DNA of 64,000 nt, taken from NCBI RefSeq assembly GCF_026914265.1, contig NC_069135.1, forward strand, positions 23,367,639 through 23,431,638, read 5' to 3'. A model generated the notes under the pieces. It did no database searches, was not told the DNA's origin, and saw only the letters and a program-made list of their open reading frames with translations. The stretch comes from Mya arenaria (lineage: Eukaryota; Mollusca; Bivalvia; Myida; Myidae). Shown here piece after piece: positions 59,324 to 64,000 of this stretch. Position 1 is the stretch's first letter; each line of letters begins with the position of its first letter. Position numbers and translations under genes: made by a program.

Positions 59324-60782
59324 AATGAGGAGGAGAGGAAACAAAATCGATCAATAGCTACTTCTTGAATATGACGTCATTATATGGGAAAAGACCCCCT
59401 ATTGAGCAGCGAATTACCAGCTGTAACCTTTTTTGTATTATAGCTTTTATTGGCACATATATGAACAATTGCCACAACAGCGAATCACCCGTGTACAGCT
59501 GATGTCGTAGACAACGACAAGACTTGACTCATCACTTGTGATGTGCTAATGACGTCATATCAACGTGGGTTTCGAACTAAATGACTTGATCGTCATGTCA
59601 TTCATCGCCTTGAGGCCAAGCTAAGATGGACCCTTTAGAAGTAGCTTTTACAACATCTCGACGAACTTCATCGCAGTTTCAAGCTATCCAGAGCTCGTGT
59701 TTTACAACGTGTATTACGTTAACGTGATGCACATGACGTAATGTTATCGTAAACACGTGTCTTAAGATCGAGAAACCTTATAAAATGGCTTCAGACTGAT
59801 GCTGCCGGCTGGAAAGACTTGTATAATATACTGTGATTGTTTGTGTGTGTGTTTTTTTAATCTCTTTTATACGTTGCTAGATTTAACATCACTATTTAAA
59901 TACTATAGTAGTCAGATGTCAATTTTAATGTGATATCTGACCATATTTGTAGGGTTTATATAGCTACAGTTTAGAACATGTTCCTTACAGATCGGGCTTA
60001 TCAACGATCGTTCAATGAATTAAACATAAGCTCGAAACATCATGCTCGAAATATAAACTGAATCAATTTTAATTTTATATTTTCTAAACAATGAAAAAAA
60101 ACACCACCAACAACAAATGATCAGTGAATTAAAACAGCGGTATTTTATGAAATGCCGCACTTTTGTATATATACAACTAACTCGAATTTACATGAAATGA
60201 TTGTACTTTTTATAATGTATAAGTTTTTATTCAATCACTTTTTGTCTTAAATAAATATAGAACACCATACAATATTGCACGGTGGTAAACCAGTGATCGC
60301 AACCATTCTCTGAATGATTCGTTCAAAGTCGAGGTACATGTGAAACATTTCCATCATTGTATATAATTTAATGCCGCAGTTTAAGAATGAAATAACAACA
60401 TTTACTACCGGCAAACATAAAAAATAAGAACAGAAACTCTTTGTATTCATGTATTTCTTGTCTGATTGATTTTGGTTTTATGTATATAACAGTGTTTTGC
60501 ATTTGCGAAAATGAAATAAAATGTTTTAAACATTCGTTCCTCGATTGCCGATAAATGATTTGTTGCCATGTATATAAATGATAGATGTCCATACACAACA
60601 ATAATAGGCATATATTTTCTCAAGAAAATGGAATCTTATCATCGTCGGATACTGTATGAATGGAGAGTAATGAAATAGGGGGCATGAAAAAGAAAGTAAG
60701 TGTATTCAAAAGAAATATACAACACAAAAAATATTTGATATAGGCCAATATGACCCGCGATCAAAGTAACGTAATGCAATAT
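59324..60782. other. 3' flank of the mini-gene and intergenic DNA
   Basis: Begins with the probable 3' untranslated region. AATAAA occurs near 60250. Two overlapping minus-strand frames of 67 and 77 codons look random. Nothing else is supported. Confidence 0.35.
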
Positions 60783-60910
60783 ATGGCTTGCATGTATATA
60801 TCTGTGGTTATCCGATGGCTTGCATGTATATATCTGTGGTTATCCGATGGCTTGCATGTATATATCTGTGGTTATCCGATGGCTTGCATGTATATATCTG
60901 TGGTTATCCG
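60783..60910. repeat. 32-bp minisatellite, exactly 4 units
   Basis: Unit atggcttgcatgtatatatc plus tgtggttatccg. Four perfect copies (128 bp) and the start of a fifth. Confidence 0.95.
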
Positions 60911-61326
60911 ATGGCTTGATCGAAAGAAACATTGACATCGTTTTAGGTCCCATACCAAATGGATATTAAGCGACAGGTCTCCTTTTCAACACCTACCTAG
61001 CGGGCAGAAAACCCTCAAATAGAATGAATATTCATCAAACGTATGTTTGATTTTGATTAATAATTTTAAGCTGCAAACATGCATTTCTTCCGACTATTTA
61101 ATATTCAAAGGCGGATACCGTTTCGCGGACAGAACATAAAACTTTGGAATATAATTGGTTTGACCTATCGTCATATTTCCGGAATAACACATGATGTTCG
61201 TATCATATGAATTTGCGGATGAAAACACTTGAAACTGTAATTTACTTTCAACCATCACTTGTACTTTGCATGGACTAGGCATGATTTCATTGTGTACCGA
61301 GTACTTCACACGCACTGCGTTGTGTA
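60911..61326. other. Spacer between tandem arrays
   Basis: Unique sequence; no feature supported. Confidence 0.3.
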
Positions 61327-61712
61327 CGCTGTAATGGGAAATGAAAGCGCCATGTATGCGCGCACAGTAATGTACGCTGTAATGGGTAATGAACGAGCCA
61401 TGTATGCGCGCACAGTAATGCACGCTGTAATGGGAAATGAAAGCGCCATGTATGCGCGCACAGTAATGTACGCTGCAATGGGTAATGAACGAGCCATGTA
61501 TGCGCGCATAGTAATGAACGCTGTAATGGGTAATGAACGAGCCATGTATGCGCGCACAGTAATGTACGCTGTAATGGGTAATGAAAGCGCCATATATGCG
61601 CGCACAGTAATGCACGCTGTAATGGGTAATGAAAGCGTCATATATGCGCGCACAGCTATGCACGCTGTAATGGGTAATGAAAGCGCCATGTATGCGCGCA
61701 CAGCAATGCACG
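61327..61712. repeat. 48-bp tandem repeat, about 8 units, open in several frames
   Basis: Unit starts acgctgtaatgggaaatgaa and ends gcgcgcacagtaatgt. The first units alternate between gaaagcgcc and gaacgagcc, a 96-bp period. Because 48 is a multiple of three and the unit lacks stops in several frames, long ORFs appear on both strands (153, 207 and 131 codons) with a 16-residue period. This openness is a by-product of the repeat. I do not call a gene. Confidence 0.92.
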
Positions 61713-61719
61713 CTCACTG

Positions 61720-63237
61720 ATTAATGTACGCACACTGAGCGCACACCGAATAATGTACGGGCACTAGGTAATGTACGCACACCGAGTAATGTACGCGCAC
61801 TGAACGGACACTAGGTAATGTACGCACACCGAGTAATGTACGCGCACTGTACGGACACAAGGTTAAGTACGCACACCGAGTAATGTACGCGCACTGAACG
61901 GACACTTACTCATGTACGCCCACGGAGTAATGAACGCACACTGTACGGACACTAGGTAATGTACGCACACCGAGTAATGTACGCGCACTGAACGGACACT
62001 AGGTTATGAACGCACACCGAGTAATGTACGCGCACTGTACGGACACTTACTCATGTACGCACACCGAGTTATGTACACGCACTGTACGGACACTTACTCA
62101 TGTACGCACACCGAGTTATGTACGCACATTGTACGGACACTAGGTAATGCACGCACACCGAGCTATGTAAGCGCACTGTACGGACACTTACTCATGTACG
62201 CACACTGGGTAATGTACACGCACTGTACGGACACTTACACATGTACGCACACCGAGTTATGTACGCACACTGTACGGACACTTACTCATGTACGCACACC
62301 GAGTTATGTACGCACATTGTACGGACACTAGGTAATGCACGCACACCGAACTATGTAAGCGCACTGTGAGAACACATGTACGCACACCGAGTAATGTACG
62401 CGCACTTTTCGGACATACTCATGTACGCACACCGAGTTATGTACGCGCACTGTACGGACACTAGGTAATGCACGCACACCGAGCTATGTAAGCGCACTGT
62501 GAGAACACATGTACGCACACCGAGTAATGTACGCGCACTTTTCGGACATACTCATGTACGCACACCGAGCTATGTACGAGCATTGTATGCGCGCTGAGTA
62601 ATGTACGCACACTGTACACATTTTAATTAATGTACTCGCATACGAAGTAAAATACGCGCACTGATTAATGTAGGCACATTGAGTAAAGGTACGCACACTG
62701 TACTCGCACTGATAAATGCACGCACACTGAGTGATGGTGCGTGCACTATAGGCACACTGGGTAATGTACCGCGCACTGAGTAATGTTCGCACTCTGAATA
62801 ATGTTCACACACCGAGTAATGTACCCGCACTGTACACACACTGAATAATGATCGCGCAAATTACATAATATACACACACTGATTAATGTATGCATACCGC
62901 GTCATGTGCGCGCAGTGTTTACAAAATGAGTAAAATACGCACACTGAGTAATGTTCGCACATTGTACGTGTACTGGGCAATGTTTGTGCATTGAGTATTG
63001 TACGCGCATTGAGTTTTGTACGCGCACTGAGTTTTGTACGCGCACTAAATGTCGTACGCGCACTGAGTATTGTACGCGCACTGACTATTTATGCACATTG
63101 TACGTGTACTGGGTAATGTATGTGCATTGAGTTTGTACGCACAGTGAGTAGTTTTCGCGCATTGTACGTGCACTAAGAATTTTACGCTCAATAGTAATGT
63201 ACACACACTGTATGCGCACAGAGTAATTTACGCGTAC
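61720..63237. repeat. Degenerate ~18-bp GTACGC-rich array
   Basis: About 1.5 kb of variants on acgcgcactgagtaatgt, partly arranged in compound periods of about 47 bases (acgcacaccgagtaatgt, acgcgcactgaacggacact, aggtaatgt). It shares the gcgcgcac-agtaatgtacgc core with the 48-bp array, so the two probably have one origin. Density falls towards 63237. Confidence 0.85.
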
Positions 63238-63240
63238 TAA

Positions 63241-64000
63241 TGGCCCAGTCACATAGCCCGGCCGATGTCCGGCATCGGTAGAGCTCGGTGGATTTTTTTG
63301 GTGCCACCGAGCTCTCCTCATCGGAAGCAGAGCTCGGTGACGTGAACGGACTCCGTCCGGACATCTTCAGGCGACCGACCGAACACCGGCCGGTGACCGT
63401 ACGGAGTCTGTCTCAAAATGGGAGTTTTTTTCTGCCGATGTGGCAGCAACTACCGGCCGGAGGTCGGCCGGACATCGGAAGGAATACGGCCGGTACCCGA
63501 GCAGGGAACAGGACACCGTGCGATCGCCGGCCGGGTTGTTAACGGGCTTTGAACAATGACCGGCCGATGCTCGTCCGATGTAACACGGACTTGGGTGCCG
63601 AGCTATTCCGTTCTTCCTACCTGACATTGTCAGTTCATAACTATGGCTGCACCGAGGAGACTTCGAATGGCACTGCTCGAACACGAACTAGCTCAAGCAA
63701 GGTTCCAGTACTACCTGGTCCTGGCGGCAATACTAGAAGCCGCCGAGAGGGAGCGACAGAGGGCCCGCAGAAGAGAAAGACGCTGGTGGGTGCGAGAGTG
63801 GATCCTACGCAGACCCCTTTTCGGCCAGTACGAGACTCTCATGAAGGACCCCGAGGCCGAGCACGCTGCCGACTTCAAAGCCTTCCTCCGCATGGAGCCA
63901 CAGATGTACTATGAGTTGCTTAACCGAGCTGGCCCCCGCATTACCAAGAGTACAACGTAAGTTAATCCGTATTTTGCAAACAAAATTCCCTCCAAACATT
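63241..64000 (+). mobile_element. PIF/Harbinger DNA transposon, 5' part (runs off the window)
   Basis: Begins at tggcccagtcacatagcccg directly after TAA (63238-63240), the three-base target type of Harbinger elements. The first 400 bases are GC-rich and packed with CCGGCCG-type words (for example 63259, 63386, 63454, 63526, 63560), probably subterminal binding sites. The transposase exon follows. The right end and second terminal repeat are outside the window. Confidence 0.8.
63643..63956 (+). CDS. Harbinger transposase (HARBI1/ALP1-like), first exon
   Basis: 104 complete codons from ATG at 63643, ending at a consensus donor (ACAAC|gtaagt). The protein starts MAAPRRLRMALLEHELAQA, then has a charged helix (AAERERQRARRRERRWWVRE) and the Harbinger N-terminal sentence WILRRPLFGQYETLM, then FKAFLRMEP, YELLNRAGPRITK. 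In this family the sentence precedes a helix-turn-helix and the DDE nuclease, which would lie in exons to the right of the window. Up to the donor the frame is intact and the codon use is clean, so this may be a young copy. A 121-codon frame on the same strand is a shadow. Confidence 0.82.

Noticed and set aside
61094-61720. 207-, 153- and 131-codon ORFs as real repeat proteins
   Set aside because: All follow from a 48-bp unit without stops; frames on both strands are equally open and have no signal peptide or family.

Overview
This is eukaryotic, intron-bearing, AT-rich DNA from a metazoan, most likely a bivalve mollusc. That placement is an inference from small exons spread over long repeat-filled introns, many short foldback and MITE families, broken LINEs, and the protein families seen. 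No species can be named from the sequence alone.

Layout. Position 79-882 is the last coding exon of a copine (+) with an unusually long Gly/Tyr/Pro/Gln-rich tail. Up to 11 kb come minisatellites, two possible orphan exons and a broken LINE on the minus strand (about 6968-10560). An intronless, divergent seven-transmembrane receptor lies at 12897-14249 (+); its stop codon sits in the first unit of a 66-bp minisatellite. A four-exon calmodulin-like gene (16791-19467, -) could be rebuilt to 150 residues with four intact EF-hands; its last intron holds three inverted-repeat elements. A 61-bp satellite of exactly 50 units fills 21222-24271. A broken Ty3/Gypsy LTR element (25050-28655, -) with a 5-bp target duplication ends 178 bp before the start codon of MRPL42, a mitochondrial ribosomal protein (28834-34463, +, four exons). 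MRPL42 converges on APEX2 (38103-47067, -, seven exons, 577 residues, complete catalytic set, two PCNA-box-like motifs and a GRF zinc finger).

From 47.5 to 56.8 kb there are LINE fragments, tandem repeats and members of a MITE family with 48-bp terminal inverted repeats and 9-10 bp target duplications. This family has six copies in the window, one of them a 59-bp remnant nested in a LINE. At 57.3-59.3 kb a TATA promoter precedes an apparently two-cistron gene: a 57-codon ORF overlaps by one base (TAATG) the start of a 75-residue protein split over three exons. The window ends with tandem repeats (60.8-63.2 kb) directly against the 5' end of a PIF/Harbinger transposon (63241 onward) that continues past the window.

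The host genes are unrelated in function; no operon-like pathway logic links them. The two-cistron mini-gene, the receptor tail that ends in a minisatellite, and the MITE family are the least ordinary items. All exon models are read by eye from splice sites, phase and family resemblance; none was checked by search or RNA data.
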